A DNA stretch of 64,000 nucleotides from Zoogloea sp041911615. GTDB taxonomy: Bacteria > Pseudomonadota > Gammaproteobacteria > Burkholderiales > Rhodocyclaceae. Shown one piece after another: positions 26,623-34,075 of this stretch. Made by a program: the position numbers and the translations under genes. The DNA lies in the NCBI RefSeq assembly GCF_041911615.1, contig NZ_JAYROR010000099.1:28166-92165 (forward strand), read 5' to 3'. Under the pieces are notes generated by a model, which saw only the letters and a list, made by a program, of their open reading frames with translations, did no database searches and was not told the DNA's origin. Within the stretch, counting starts at the first letter, position 1. Each line of letters begins with the position of its first letter.

Positions 26623-26862
26623 ATGAAACTGATTCAAGTTTTGTGGCCGTCGTTTCTGGTTGCGGGGATTGCCGAGATTATTTTTTTCACGGTTGTCAAT
26701 CCTCAGGAGTTATACCTTTTCGGAGTGCCAGTGCATTACTCCGAAGTGGCCACATATTCCATCGGTTTCTTTGGTTTCTGGTTGGTGTGTGCAGCATCGA
26801 GTTTGGCGACGCTGTTTTTTCAGCGTACATCGGATGAGATCAACCAGTTGGAGGCTCGGTGA
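26623..26862 (+). CDS. Small membrane protein at the end of the cco cluster
   Basis: 79 residues from the ATG at 26623, preceded by GGGAG at about 10 bp. Two hydrophobic segments (IQVLWPSFLVAGIAEIIFFTVV and ATYSIGFFGFWLVCAASSLATLFF) are joined by a short loop with NPQELYLFG. The C-terminus is charged and cytoplasmic-like (QRTSDEINQLEAR). I do not recognise a named family. It lies 42 bp after the DUF3149 gene and before a strong terminator, so it is the last gene of the transcript. Confidence 0.78.
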   Translation: MKLIQVLWPSFLVAGIAEIIFFTVVNPQELYLFGVPVHYSEVATYSIGFFGFWLVCAASSLATLFFQRTSDEINQLEAR

Positions 26863-26918
26863 GCACGACTGTAGCGGTGCGTTACCAAGGGCTCGAGTGA
26901 TCGCCTCTTGAAAGCAGC

Positions 26919-26953
26919 AAAGGCCTCGCAGAACTTGCGAGGCCTTTGTTTTT
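26919..26953. terminator. Rho-independent terminator ending the cco accessory genes
   Basis: A perfect 12-bp stem AAAGGCCTCGCA/TGCGAGGCCTTT with GAACT loop is followed by GTTTTTG. It lies between convergent genes and probably also serves the leftward uspA gene. Confidence 0.9.
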
Positions 26954-26984
26954 GATGTCGCCCAATATGATCGGCCCGCTTTGC

Positions 26985-27428
26985 TTAGCGATAGACAAGA
27001 ACCGGAATCTTGCTGTGAGTCAGAACCTTCTGGGTCTCGCTGCCCAGGAGCAGGCCACTCAGACCACGGCGTCCATGGGAGGCCATGAAGATCAGATCGC
27101 AGCGGTTGCGCTCCGCTGATGCGATGATGGCCTCGAAGGGAACTTCACTGACAACCGTGTCACCGTCGGCCTTGACGCCCGCTGTTTCAGCAGCAGCCTT
27201 GGCCTGGGCGAGGATCTTCTCGGCTTCGGCCGCCGCTGCACGGCTGAACTGCTCGGGCGTGGTGGGGTCGAAAAGGGCGCCTTCTCCGTAAATCGGGGTG
27301 GGGAAGTCGGGCTGAGCGTAGAAAAAGGTGATCCTCGCGTTGGCTTCCCGGGCGAATTCGATTGCGCGCGAAACCGTAGATGCGGAGAGGTCGGAACCGT
27401 CGGTTGGAACAAGGATACTCTTGAACAT
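26985..27428 (-). CDS. uspA: Universal stress protein, UspA family
   Basis: 147 residues with a single Usp domain. It begins MFKSILVPTDGSDLS and ends with the ATP-binding-type motif ASHGRRGLSGLLLGSETQKVLTHSKIPVLVYR (G-2x-G-9x-GS/T), so it belongs to the nucleotide-binding subgroup. AGAGGAG lies 8 bp upstream of the ATG, which settles the start. A perfect TATAAT and an FNR-type palindrome upstream (27463-27508) predict induction under oxygen limitation, as for Anr-controlled usp genes in Pseudomonas. It converges on the cco cluster and is divergent from phaC. Confidence 0.94.
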   Translation of the reverse strand: MFKSILVPTDGSDLSASTVSRAIEFAREANARITFFYAQPDFPTPIYGEGALFDPTTPEQFSRAAAAEAEKILAQAKAAAETAGVKADGDTVVSEVPFEAIIASAERNRCDLIFMASHGRRGLSGLLLGSETQKVLTHSKIPVLVYR

Positions 27429-27462
27429 GGCGTCGCTCCTCTTGGGTACTCGGGGTGTTGTA

Positions 27463-27508
27463 ATTATAGGGCGAGCCATCTTCGCAACCGGATTGACGAA
27501 TGTCAATC
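27463..27508 (-). promoter_or_regulatory. FNR/Anr-dependent class II promoter of uspA
   Basis: On the minus strand a perfect TATAAT (27468 to 27463) lies downstream of the palindrome GATTGAC-N4-GTCAATC (27491-27508). The box centre at 27499.5 is about 42 bp before the expected transcription start, the class II FNR position. The core TTGAC-N4-GTCAA is a CRP/FNR-family site. Confidence 0.72.
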
Positions 27509-27598
27509 GAAGGTCAGACCGCTTCGTTCAGGCTGAGGGTGCGGGCGAAATCGTGTTTTGGCCATCATAGGCCGCTCATGACTGAAGGAGTTCACACC

Positions 27599-29332
27599 AT
27601 GTCTCGTCGTCCTCTCGTGCCTTCCATCGACACGGCGCGCAAATCGTTGCGACGGTTGAACGAGTCCGTCGAGTCGACCGTCGATCCGCTCGGAATGGCC
27701 GCGCCGCTCATTCATGCGCAGTTGGCCTGGATGGCTCATCCGCAGGAACTGGCGGAGGCCCTGGGTCGAATTTCGGATAGCCTTTGGGCGTTACAGAGAC
27801 ACACTTGGCTTAGGCTGGCGGGGTTGCCGAGCACCGGGCCGGCCAAGCCGAATGCTGACGACGGCCGCTTTGCCGATCCTGTCTGGGCCGAGTCGCCGAC
27901 CTGGGATCTGGTGAAGGGCTGGTATCTGTTGCTGACGCACCACATGCAGGACATGCTGTACGAAACGCCGGGCTTGTCTCAAAAGGAACGACGTCGGGCG
28001 GCCTTCTGGTGGCGAAATGGGCTCAATGCGATAGCACCGTCCAATTTCTTGTGGACCAATCCCGTCGCGATGCGAAAGGCCATCGAATCGAACGGTGAGA
28101 GTCTGGTTCGTGGTTTCCGCAATTTTCTGGACGACGTGGCTGCCGGGAACATCCGGATGACCGATCCGGATGATTTCAAGGTTGGGGAGAACCTGGCCAC
28201 GACGCCTGGCAAAGTCGTGTTTCGGAATCGTCTGCTGGAAGTGCTGCATTACGCACCGACCGTGCCTCGCGTCCATGCGACGCCGATCGTGATCGTGACG
28301 CCATGGATCAACAAGTTTTACATCCTCGACCTCAATCCCAAGAAGAGCATGGTTCGTTACCTGCTTGGTCAGGGCTTTGATGTGTTCATCACGAGCTGGA
28401 AGAACCCTGGCGACGAGATGCGCGACATCCGCTTCGACGATTATCTGACCGAAGGCATCCAGGCACTGATCGATACCGCACGGGGGCTCACGGGTGCGCC
28501 GAAGGTCCATGCCGTGGGCTATTGCATCGGGGGCACCGCTTTGTCGACCTACATGGCCTGGGCGAACCGTCATTTTGGGCCGGAGGCGGTGCCGGTTGCG
28601 CACTGGACCTTGTTCACGACACTGGTGGATTTCCACAAGCCCGGGGATATCGAGGTTTTCGTCGACGAAGGCAGTATTCGCTTCATCACCCAGAACATGG
28701 CACGCAAGGGCTATCTGGATGGCGCGGAAATGGCGTCGGCGTTCAGGCTGTTGCGGGCCAACAGTCTAATCTGGCATTACGTGGTGCATGGCTGGCTGTA
28801 TGGCGAGACGCCACCGCCGTTCGACGTGCTTTACTGGAACATGGATGCGACGCGCATGCCCTATGCGATGCATGCGTGGTATCTGCGCGAGCTTTACTTG
28901 CACAACAAGCTGATCGAGAAGGATGCCTTGACGGTGGCGGGCGAACCGATCGACCTGGGCGCGATCGCTCAACCCGTCTATGCCGTTTCGGCGGAGGATG
29001 ACCATATCGCGCCGTGGCGTCAGACTTTTCGGACGATGAACTATCTGAATGGCCCCAAGCGCTTTGTGTTGTCCACGTCGGGACACATTCTCGGCATCGT
29101 CAATCCGCCGGTGAAGCCGGCCAAGCGAAGCTTCTGGGTGGGGGCTGCGGAACGCGGCGATCAGGCCGAGGCCTGGTTGAGTGGGCTGAGCGTGCAGGAA
29201 GGGAGTTGGTGGGACGACTGGATGAAATGGCTTCGTCCGCAGTGCGGCGAACTCGTCGAGGCTCGCCCCGCGGCAACCGATGCGTATCCGTCTCTGGGCG
29301 ATGCGCCGGGGGCTTATGTGCTGGAGCGCTGA
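27599..29332 (+). CDS. phaC: Class I polyhydroxyalkanoate synthase
   Basis: 577 residues, class I length. It polymerises 3-hydroxyacyl-CoA to PHA at granules. The lipase-like box GYCIGG holds catalytic Cys309; the Asp lies in SAEDDHIAPW and the His in TSGHILGIVNPP. An N-terminal PhaC_N domain covers about residues 95-270. GAAGGAG lies 8 bp before the ATG at 27599, favouring it over ATG 27578. No phaA, phaB, phaP or phaR is adjacent, so precursor supply is encoded elsewhere. Its 3' end overlaps the convergent glycosylase gene by 19 bp. Confidence 0.95.
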   Translation: MSRRPLVPSIDTARKSLRRLNESVESTVDPLGMAAPLIHAQLAWMAHPQELAEALGRISDSLWALQRHTWLRLAGLPSTGPAKPNADDGRFADPVWAESPTWDLVKGWYLLLTHHMQDMLYETPGLSQKERRRAAFWWRNGLNAIAPSNFLWTNPVAMRKAIESNGESLVRGFRNFLDDVAAGNIRMTDPDDFKVGENLATTPGKVVFRNRLLEVLHYAPTVPRVHATPIVIVTPWINKFYILDLNPKKSMVRYLLGQGFDVFITSWKNPGDEMRDIRFDDYLTEGIQALIDTARGLTGAPKVHAVGYCIGGTALSTYMAWANRHFGPEAVPVAHWTLFTTLVDFHKPGDIEVFVDEGSIRFITQNMARKGYLDGAEMASAFRLLRANSLIWHYVVHGWLYGETPPPFDVLYWNMDATRMPYAMHAWYLRELYLHNKLIEKDALTVAGEPIDLGAIAQPVYAVSAEDDHIAPWRQTFRTMNYLNGPKRFVLSTSGHILGIVNPPVKPAKRSFWVGAAERGDQAEAWLSGLSVQEGSWWDDWMKWLRPQCGELVEARPAATDAYPSLGDAPGAYVLER

Positions 29333-29847
29333 GTGGGGTCGTCTGTCGCGCTTATAATTTGTCGCCATGCGTCTAGCCGCGCTGCGTAAGAGTAGCCGGC
29401 GTTGGCGGGGCTTGTGGACGGCAGTCGCTGGAGGATCAGAGGACGATCGAGCGGCAAGGTCTTCAGCACATGGCGTCGAAAGCTGGATTCGGCCATGGCG
29501 CCATTGAAGTAAATCCGCCCGATGTGGGGATGGTCTGAGAGAAAGCTGGAGAAGTCGTTGGGGACTGCACTGTGGCGGTCGATCGCGACGTCCAGGCTGC
29601 CTTCCCGTTCACAGCTCTGAAGGACATCCCAGAGCGCCAGGTTCGCGTCGGTGAGCTTGGTCAGACGATCGGGGTAGGGCAATTGGGGGTGTGCCCCCAC
29701 GAGCGCGCCGAGAATCGGCCAGAACAGATTGCGAGGATGGGCGTAGTATGCCTGCGCTTCGAGCGACGCCACGCCCGGCATGCTGCCGAGAATCAACACG
29801 GTGGCCGAGGGGGTGGCGACAGGTGGAAAACTGTGGATCAAGGCCAT
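29314..29847 (-). CDS. DNA-deoxyinosine glycosylase (UDG family 6, HDG)
   Basis: 177 residues of the uracil-DNA-glycosylase superfamily. Motif 1 is ILGSMPGVASLEAQAYYAHPRNLFWPIL, and the C-terminal motif is RLPSTSPANAGYS. This pattern is that of the hypoxanthine-DNA glycosylase (HDG) family that removes deaminated adenine. Family members typically end near residue 165, so the length is normal. The start MALIHSFPP is plausible, but no clear ribosome binding site is visible. Its stop lies inside the 3' end of the convergent phaC gene. It is likely monocistronic. Confidence 0.86.
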   Translation of the reverse strand: MALIHSFPPVATPSATVLILGSMPGVASLEAQAYYAHPRNLFWPILGALVGAHPQLPYPDRLTKLTDANLALWDVLQSCEREGSLDVAIDRHSAVPNDFSSFLSDHPHIGRIYFNGAMAESSFRRHVLKTLPLDRPLILQRLPSTSPANAGYSYAARLDAWRQIISATDDPTQRSST

Positions 29848-29938
29848 GAGTGGGGTGACGATCCGAGACTGTCGGATGGTCCAAATATCAAGCGTTGAGA
29901 ACCGGCGAAGCAGAGATTGCCGGATTCTGGAGTAGGGA

Positions 29939-31090
29939 ATGAAACAGCGCTCGCATGTGCTGATTGTTGACGATCAGGCCGACAATCTGCTGATCCTCGA
30001 GGACGTGTTGTCCGAACATTATTACGTGCATCCGGCTACCAATGGCCTGGAGGCGCTCGGTTTTCTGGATGCGGGTGGTCGGGCGGATCTGATTCTGCTC
30101 GACGTCATGATGCCGGAACTGGACGGCTTCGAGGTATGCCGGCGGCTCAAGTCCGACGATGCAACGCGCTCGATTCCGGTGATGTTCTTGACCAGTCTGG
30201 ATCGCCCCGAAGACGAAGAGTTGGGTTTTTCCCTCGGCGCGGAGGACTTCATCCATAAGCCGATCTCGCCGCCGGTGGTGCTGGCACGGGTGCGGACTCA
30301 TCTGGCGCTCTCCAGGGCCACGCGCGCACTGCAGCGGCGCAATGCGGATCTGGAACTTGTCGTGGCCGAGCGGACTGCCGAGATCAGCGAGCAGGCCGAT
30401 CGATTGGTGGCGAGCAAGCAGGAGGTGATTGCAGCGCAGGCCGCTACGATTACGGCGTTCTGCGCGCTCGCCGAGGCCCGGGACAACGAAACCGGCAACC
30501 ATATCCGCCGCACCCAGCACTACGTGCGGATTCTGGCCGAGGCCCTGCGCTCGCACCCGCGTTTCAGTGCGGTCCTGAACGACGATGTGATTCAGCAGTT
30601 CTTCAAGTCGGCACCGTTGCACGATGTGGGCAAGGTGGCGACGCCGGACTCGATCCTGCTCAAGCAGGGCAAGCTGACGCCGGAAGAATGGGTCATCATG
30701 AAGAAGCACTGCGAGGCTGGGAGAAATGCCATTCTGCAGGCCGAAAGTGCGCTCGGTGGCGTGAGCGACGCCTCGTTCCTGCTCTACGCGGCCGAGATCG
30801 CCTACTCACATCACGAGCGTTGGGACGGTAGCGGCTATCCGCAGGGGATCGCCGGCGATGCCATTCCGCTTTCGGCCCGTCTCATGGCGGTGGCTGACGT
30901 CTACGATGCCCTCATTTCCCGGCGTGTCTACAAGCCGCCTTACCCGCACGAAGAGGCGATCAAGATGATCCTCGCCGAAAAGGGACGCCATTTCGACCCG
31001 GATGTGATCGATGCGCTGCAAGGAGTGGCAGATCAGTTTGCGCAGATCGCGCAGAGCTTCCGCGACGAGCCGGAGGCGGCGGTGGAATAA
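29939..31090 (+). CDS. Response regulator with HD-GYP domain (probable c-di-GMP phosphodiesterase)
   Basis: 383 residues. The REC domain (1-125) has phosphoacceptor Asp55 (LILLDVMMPE), DD near residue 11 and Lys in HKP. A helical linker (about 125-170, ERTAEISEQADRLVASKQEV) leads to an HD-GYP domain with HDVGK, the metal-binding His residues in SHHERWDGSG, and the signature GSGYPQG. HD-GYP enzymes hydrolyse cyclic di-GMP, usually to GMP. The sensor kinase is not adjacent, so the partner is unknown. GGAGTAGGGA immediately upstream is a workable ribosome binding site. Confidence 0.93.
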   Translation: MKQRSHVLIVDDQADNLLILEDVLSEHYYVHPATNGLEALGFLDAGGRADLILLDVMMPELDGFEVCRRLKSDDATRSIPVMFLTSLDRPEDEELGFSLGAEDFIHKPISPPVVLARVRTHLALSRATRALQRRNADLELVVAERTAEISEQADRLVASKQEVIAAQAATITAFCALAEARDNETGNHIRRTQHYVRILAEALRSHPRFSAVLNDDVIQQFFKSAPLHDVGKVATPDSILLKQGKLTPEEWVIMKKHCEAGRNAILQAESALGGVSDASFLLYAAEIAYSHHERWDGSGYPQGIAGDAIPLSARLMAVADVYDALISRRVYKPPYPHEEAIKMILAEKGRHFDPDVIDALQGVADQFAQIAQSFRDEPEAAVE

Positions 31091-31182
31091 GCCCACCGCA
31101 GGCGCATCGGCGCCAGTCTTGGGAGATCGAAAATTCGAAGGAGGGTTGCCTGCGTTGAAGGACGTCAGGCAATGATCGGGAA

Positions 31183-31263
31183 TGCGGACGGAGAGACTCG
31201 AACTCTCACGCCATGGGCGCCAGAACCTAAATCTGGTGCGTCTACCAATTCCGCCACGTCCGC
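31183..31263 (-). tRNA. tRNA-Leu (anticodon UAG)
   Basis: The minus strand reads GCGGACG at the 5' end, paired with CGTCCGC near 31184-31190. The anticodon stem CCAGA/TCTGG holds loop TTTAGGT with anticodon TAG. A long variable arm (about GCGCCCATGGCGT) and T arm GAGAG-TTCGAGT-CTCTC are canonical for leucine. The discriminator is A, and CCA is not encoded. Confidence 0.96.
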
Positions 31264-31269
31264 ATAAGG

Positions 31270-31305
31270 CTGCGCATTGTAATGCGCAGGGCAAGTTGAG
31301 TGCCA
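31270..31305 (-). promoter_or_regulatory. Promoter elements upstream of tRNA-Leu
   Basis: A sigma70-type TACAAT (31281 to 31276) lies about 13 bp before the tRNA. It is embedded in a palindrome with 9-bp arms, CTGCGCATT/AATGCGCAG (31270-31289). Just upstream, TGGCAC-N5-TTGC (31305 to 31291) has the exact -24/-12 spacing of sigma54 promoters. The sigma70 box is the more likely functional element. Confidence 0.45.
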
Positions 31306-31455
31306 CTGTTTTCTGGCCAAACCAGAGTGGGGCACAATGGCTCCGCTGCGGGCCAGACAATCGGATCGCCCGACCCGAAAGTCGGGTTTCGTGATGCTTT
31401 GCGCGTGCTGGGATGCCGGCGACGCAGCGGTCTGCATCGCAGGCTCAGGTCGGGA

Positions 31456-32715
31456 TCAGCCCCGACGCATGGCGTCGAAGAATTCGCCGTTGCTCTTCGT
31501 CGCCTTGATCTTGTCGAGCAGGAACTCCATCGCATCGATGTCGTCCATGCCATACAGCAGCTTGCGCAGCACCCAGACCTTCTGCAGCACGTCGGATTTG
31601 AGGAGCAGTTCTTCGCGGCGGGTACCCGAGCGATTGACGTTGATCGCCGGATAGACGCGCTTTTCTGCCATGCGCCGATCCAGGTGGATTTCCATGTTGC
31701 CGGTGCCCTTGAACTCTTCGTAGATCACGTCGTCCATGCGGCTGCCGGTGTCGATGAGTGCGGTGGCGATGATTGTCAGCGAGCCGCCTTCTTCGATATT
31801 GCGTGCCGCACCGAAGAAACGCTTCGGCTTCTGCAGCGCATTGGCATCCACGCCACCCGTGAGCACCTTGCCGGATGCGGGGACGACGGTGTTGTAAGCG
31901 CGGGCCAGGCGGGTCAGCGAATCGAGCAGGATGACCACATCTTTCTTGTGCTCGACGAGACGCTTGGCTTTTTCGATGACCATTTCCGCCACCTGAACGT
32001 GGCGGATGGCGGGCTCGTCGAAGGTTGAGGCGACGACCTCACCCTTCACCGAGCGTTGCATTTCGGTCACTTCCTCGGGGCGCTCGTCGATCAGCAGCAC
32101 GATCACGACCACGTCGGGGTGGTTGGAGGTGATCGAATGGGCGATGTGCTGGAGCATCACTGTCTTGCCGCTCTTTGGCGGGGCAACCAGCAGACCGCGC
32201 TGCCCCTTGCCGATCGGCGAGATCATGTCGATCACGCGGGAGGTGATGTTCTCTTCACCGCGGATGTCGCGTTCGAGTTTGAGGCACTGATTGGGGTGCA
32301 GCGGCGTCAGGTTCTCGAAGAGGATCTTGTGCTTGGCAGCCTCGGGCGGCTCGAAGTTGACCTTGTCGACCTTCACGAGCGCGAAGTAACGCTCGCCTTC
32401 CTTCGGCGTGCGAATTTCGCCCTCGACCGTATCGCCCGTATGCAGGTTGAACCGACGGATCTGGCTCGGGGAAACGTAGATGTCGTCGGTGCCCGCCAGG
32501 TAGGAGGTATCGGGTGAGCGCAGGAAACCGAAGCCGTCGGGCAGGATTTCCATGACGCCGTCGCCGTAGATCGGTTCACCCTTCTTTGCGCGGTTTTTCA
32601 GCAGCGCAAAGACCAGTTCCTGCTTGCGCAGGCGGTTGGCGCCTTCGATTTCGTTGGCAATGGCCATTTCGAGCAATTGGCCGACGTGGAGAGACTTGAG
32701 CTCCGAGAGTTGCAT
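31456..32715 (-). CDS. rho: Transcription termination factor Rho
   Basis: 419 residues, matching E. coli Rho. The N-terminal RNA-binding domain opens MQLSELKSLHVGQLLEMA; the cold-shock-like OB fold includes GFGFLRSPDTSYL. The ATPase domain has Walker A LLVAPPKSGKT (P-loop), Walker B VVILLDSLTRLARAYN, the Q-loop GVDANALQKPKRFFGAARN and the R-loop. It ends RATKSNGEFF-type. The open frame extends 23 codons upstream, but those encode Pro/Ser-rich leader sequence, so the ATG at 32715 is used. It follows trxA on the same strand, as in many Proteobacteria. Confidence 0.97.
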   Translation of the reverse strand: MQLSELKSLHVGQLLEMAIANEIEGANRLRKQELVFALLKNRAKKGEPIYGDGVMEILPDGFGFLRSPDTSYLAGTDDIYVSPSQIRRFNLHTGDTVEGEIRTPKEGERYFALVKVDKVNFEPPEAAKHKILFENLTPLHPNQCLKLERDIRGEENITSRVIDMISPIGKGQRGLLVAPPKSGKTVMLQHIAHSITSNHPDVVVIVLLIDERPEEVTEMQRSVKGEVVASTFDEPAIRHVQVAEMVIEKAKRLVEHKKDVVILLDSLTRLARAYNTVVPASGKVLTGGVDANALQKPKRFFGAARNIEEGGSLTIIATALIDTGSRMDDVIYEEFKGTGNMEIHLDRRMAEKRVYPAINVNRSGTRREELLLKSDVLQKVWVLRKLLYGMDDIDAMEFLLDKIKATKSNGEFFDAMRRG

Positions 32716-32869
32716 GGCAGGCAGCGGTGGGGGACAGGAAGGAGGGGAAGGAAGAGTAGGGCCATGGCAGATGCGCCAAGGCATGTACAGCAGCAGAAGT
32801 GCTCGGACTGTACGACGACACCGGGGTTATCGGGCGGATGACCCCGAGGGTGTCGTCAATGAAATACTA
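32716..32869 (-). promoter_or_regulatory. rho leader: -10 box, long hairpin and C-rich tract
   Basis: On the minus strand a TAGTAT box (32869-32864) is followed by a hairpin (32857-32814): arms GACGACAC and CGGGGT pair with ACCCCG and GTGTCGTC, with a 3-nt bulge. About 32763-32723 is then rich in C and T and nearly free of G, the composition of a Rho utilisation site. Autoregulated termination in the leader is the likely purpose, as known for E. coli rho. Confidence 0.5.
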
Positions 32870-32888
32870 GCGTGCGAATGTAACCCGC

Positions 32889-33215
32889 TTACAGGTGGCT
32901 GTCAATGAAGGCTGCCAGCTGCGACTTGGACAGGGCGCCCACCTTGGTGGCTTCGATGTTGCCGCCCTTGAAGAGCATCAGCGTCGGGATGCCGCGGATG
33001 CCGTACTTGGCCGGGGTTTCCTGGTTTTCGTCGATGTTCAGCTTCGCAACCTTGAGCTTGCCATCGTATTCCTTCGCCACTTCGTCCAGGATCGGCGCGA
33101 TCATCTTGCACGGGCCGCACCATTCGGCCCAGTAGTCGACCAGGACCGGGCTGGTGGATTGCAGAACTTCAGCTTCGAAGTTTGCATCGGTGACGTAATG
33201 GATGTGTTCGCTCAT
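32889..33215 (-). CDS. trxA: Thioredoxin 1
   Basis: 108 residues, the exact size of classical thioredoxin. The active site WCGPC has Cys33/Cys36 within VDYWAEWCGPCKMIAP, and the cis-proline segment is GIRGIPTLMLFKGG. It is a cytoplasmic dithiol reductant for ribonucleotide reductase, methionine sulfoxide reductases and other partners. The start MSEHIHYV was chosen as the family N-terminus; four further upstream codons are open. It lies upstream of rho on the same strand and divergent from the ferredoxin gene. Confidence 0.97.
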   Translation of the reverse strand: MSEHIHYVTDANFEAEVLQSTSPVLVDYWAEWCGPCKMIAPILDEVAKEYDGKLKVAKLNIDENQETPAKYGIRGIPTLMLFKGGNIEATKVGALSKSQLAAFIDSHL

Positions 33216-33580
33216 GGTTCCTCGCAAATTCAGGGGGAGTTGTCGGTGTTGCAGGGGAGGGAGGACGTTTCAGGGGTGGTCGAAACCGTTTGACCCGCGC
33301 AACGAGAAAGAGATGGCGGGATGCTAGCGAATATTTTCCGCCAAGAAAAGCGCTTTTCTCGCCAGCGGCGTCAATCTGTGGTAGCCGTGTTGTGTGCTGC
33401 GAACATTTGTCGGTCAGGGCTGTCGTACTTGCAGGCCGCCCCTGTGAGAAGGCGTGTTGCGCGGGGCGGGCGGCCTCATCCGGGGAGTGAATGCGGTATA
33501 TTTCAGCCCCTCTTCCCCATTATCAGCCAGCCACCGGCCTCGCATCGCGGGACGTGCGGCACCATGTTCAGGAGCGCCCC
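33216..33580. other. 365-bp divergent region between trxA and fdxA
   Basis: I see no gene. It contains a perfect 16-bp palindrome AGAAAAGC/GCTTTTCT (33344-33359) about 130 bp from trxA. A TATATT -10-like box (33497-33502) faces fdxA, and AGGAG lies before the fdxA ATG. The remainder is GC-rich with no further recognisable element. Confidence 0.5.
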
Positions 33581-33904
33581 ATGACTTACGTCGTCACCGA
33601 AAACTGCATTCGCTGCAAGTACACCGACTGTGTCGATGTGTGCCCGGTGGATTGTTTTCGCGAAGGTCCGAATTTTCTGGTGATCGACCCCGAGGAGTGC
33701 ATCGACTGCACGCTGTGCGTTGCCGAATGCCCGGCTGAGGCAATTTTTGCCGAAGACGATGTGCCGGCAGGTCAGGAGGGTTTCATTGCCCTCAATGCCG
33801 AGTTGGCGCGCAGCTGGACGCCGATCGTGGAGCGCAAGGAGCCCCCGGTGGATGCCGACGCATGGCGTGGCGTGGCCGACAAGCTCAAGCTCCTCGAGCG
33901 CTGA
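33581..33904 (+). CDS. fdxA: Ferredoxin FdxA, seven-iron type
   Basis: 107 residues of the 7Fe ferredoxin family ([3Fe-4S] plus [4Fe-4S]). The first cluster region is CIRCKYTDCVDVCPVDCF and the second CIDCTLCVAECP, followed by the long C-terminal extension (FIALNAELARSWTPIVERKEPP) typical of FdxA in Betaproteobacteria. It is a low-potential electron carrier with no fixed partner visible here. AGGAG is 7-8 bp before the ATG at 33581, which favours this start over the longer frame. A large hairpin follows. Confidence 0.95.
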   Translation: MTYVVTENCIRCKYTDCVDVCPVDCFREGPNFLVIDPEECIDCTLCVAECPAEAIFAEDDVPAGQEGFIALNAELARSWTPIVERKEPPVDADAWRGVADKLKLLER

Positions 33905-33951
33905 GTGTCGGCTGCGCGACGCATTGTCCGTTGTGCGGTGTCGACGTGAGC

Positions 33952-34002
33952 GAGAGAAATTGCGCAAGCCCGGGTAAGCCCTTATCCGGGTGCGCTTCTC
34001 TC
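33952..34002 (+). other. Long stem-loop downstream of fdxA
   Basis: Arms GAGAGAA, GCGCA and CCCGG on the left pair with CCGGG, TGCGC and TTCTCTC on the right, with bulges of 3 and 2 nt on the left arm only. There is no U-tract. It may be an fdxA 3' stabiliser, a Rho-type end or a structured leader for the CBS gene. Confidence 0.4.
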
Positions 34003-34075
34003 CGTCGGCGCAATCGAATACCATGCGAAAAGGTATGGTTTTTCAGGCGTATCGACGTCGCTCAAAGGAAAGAAA

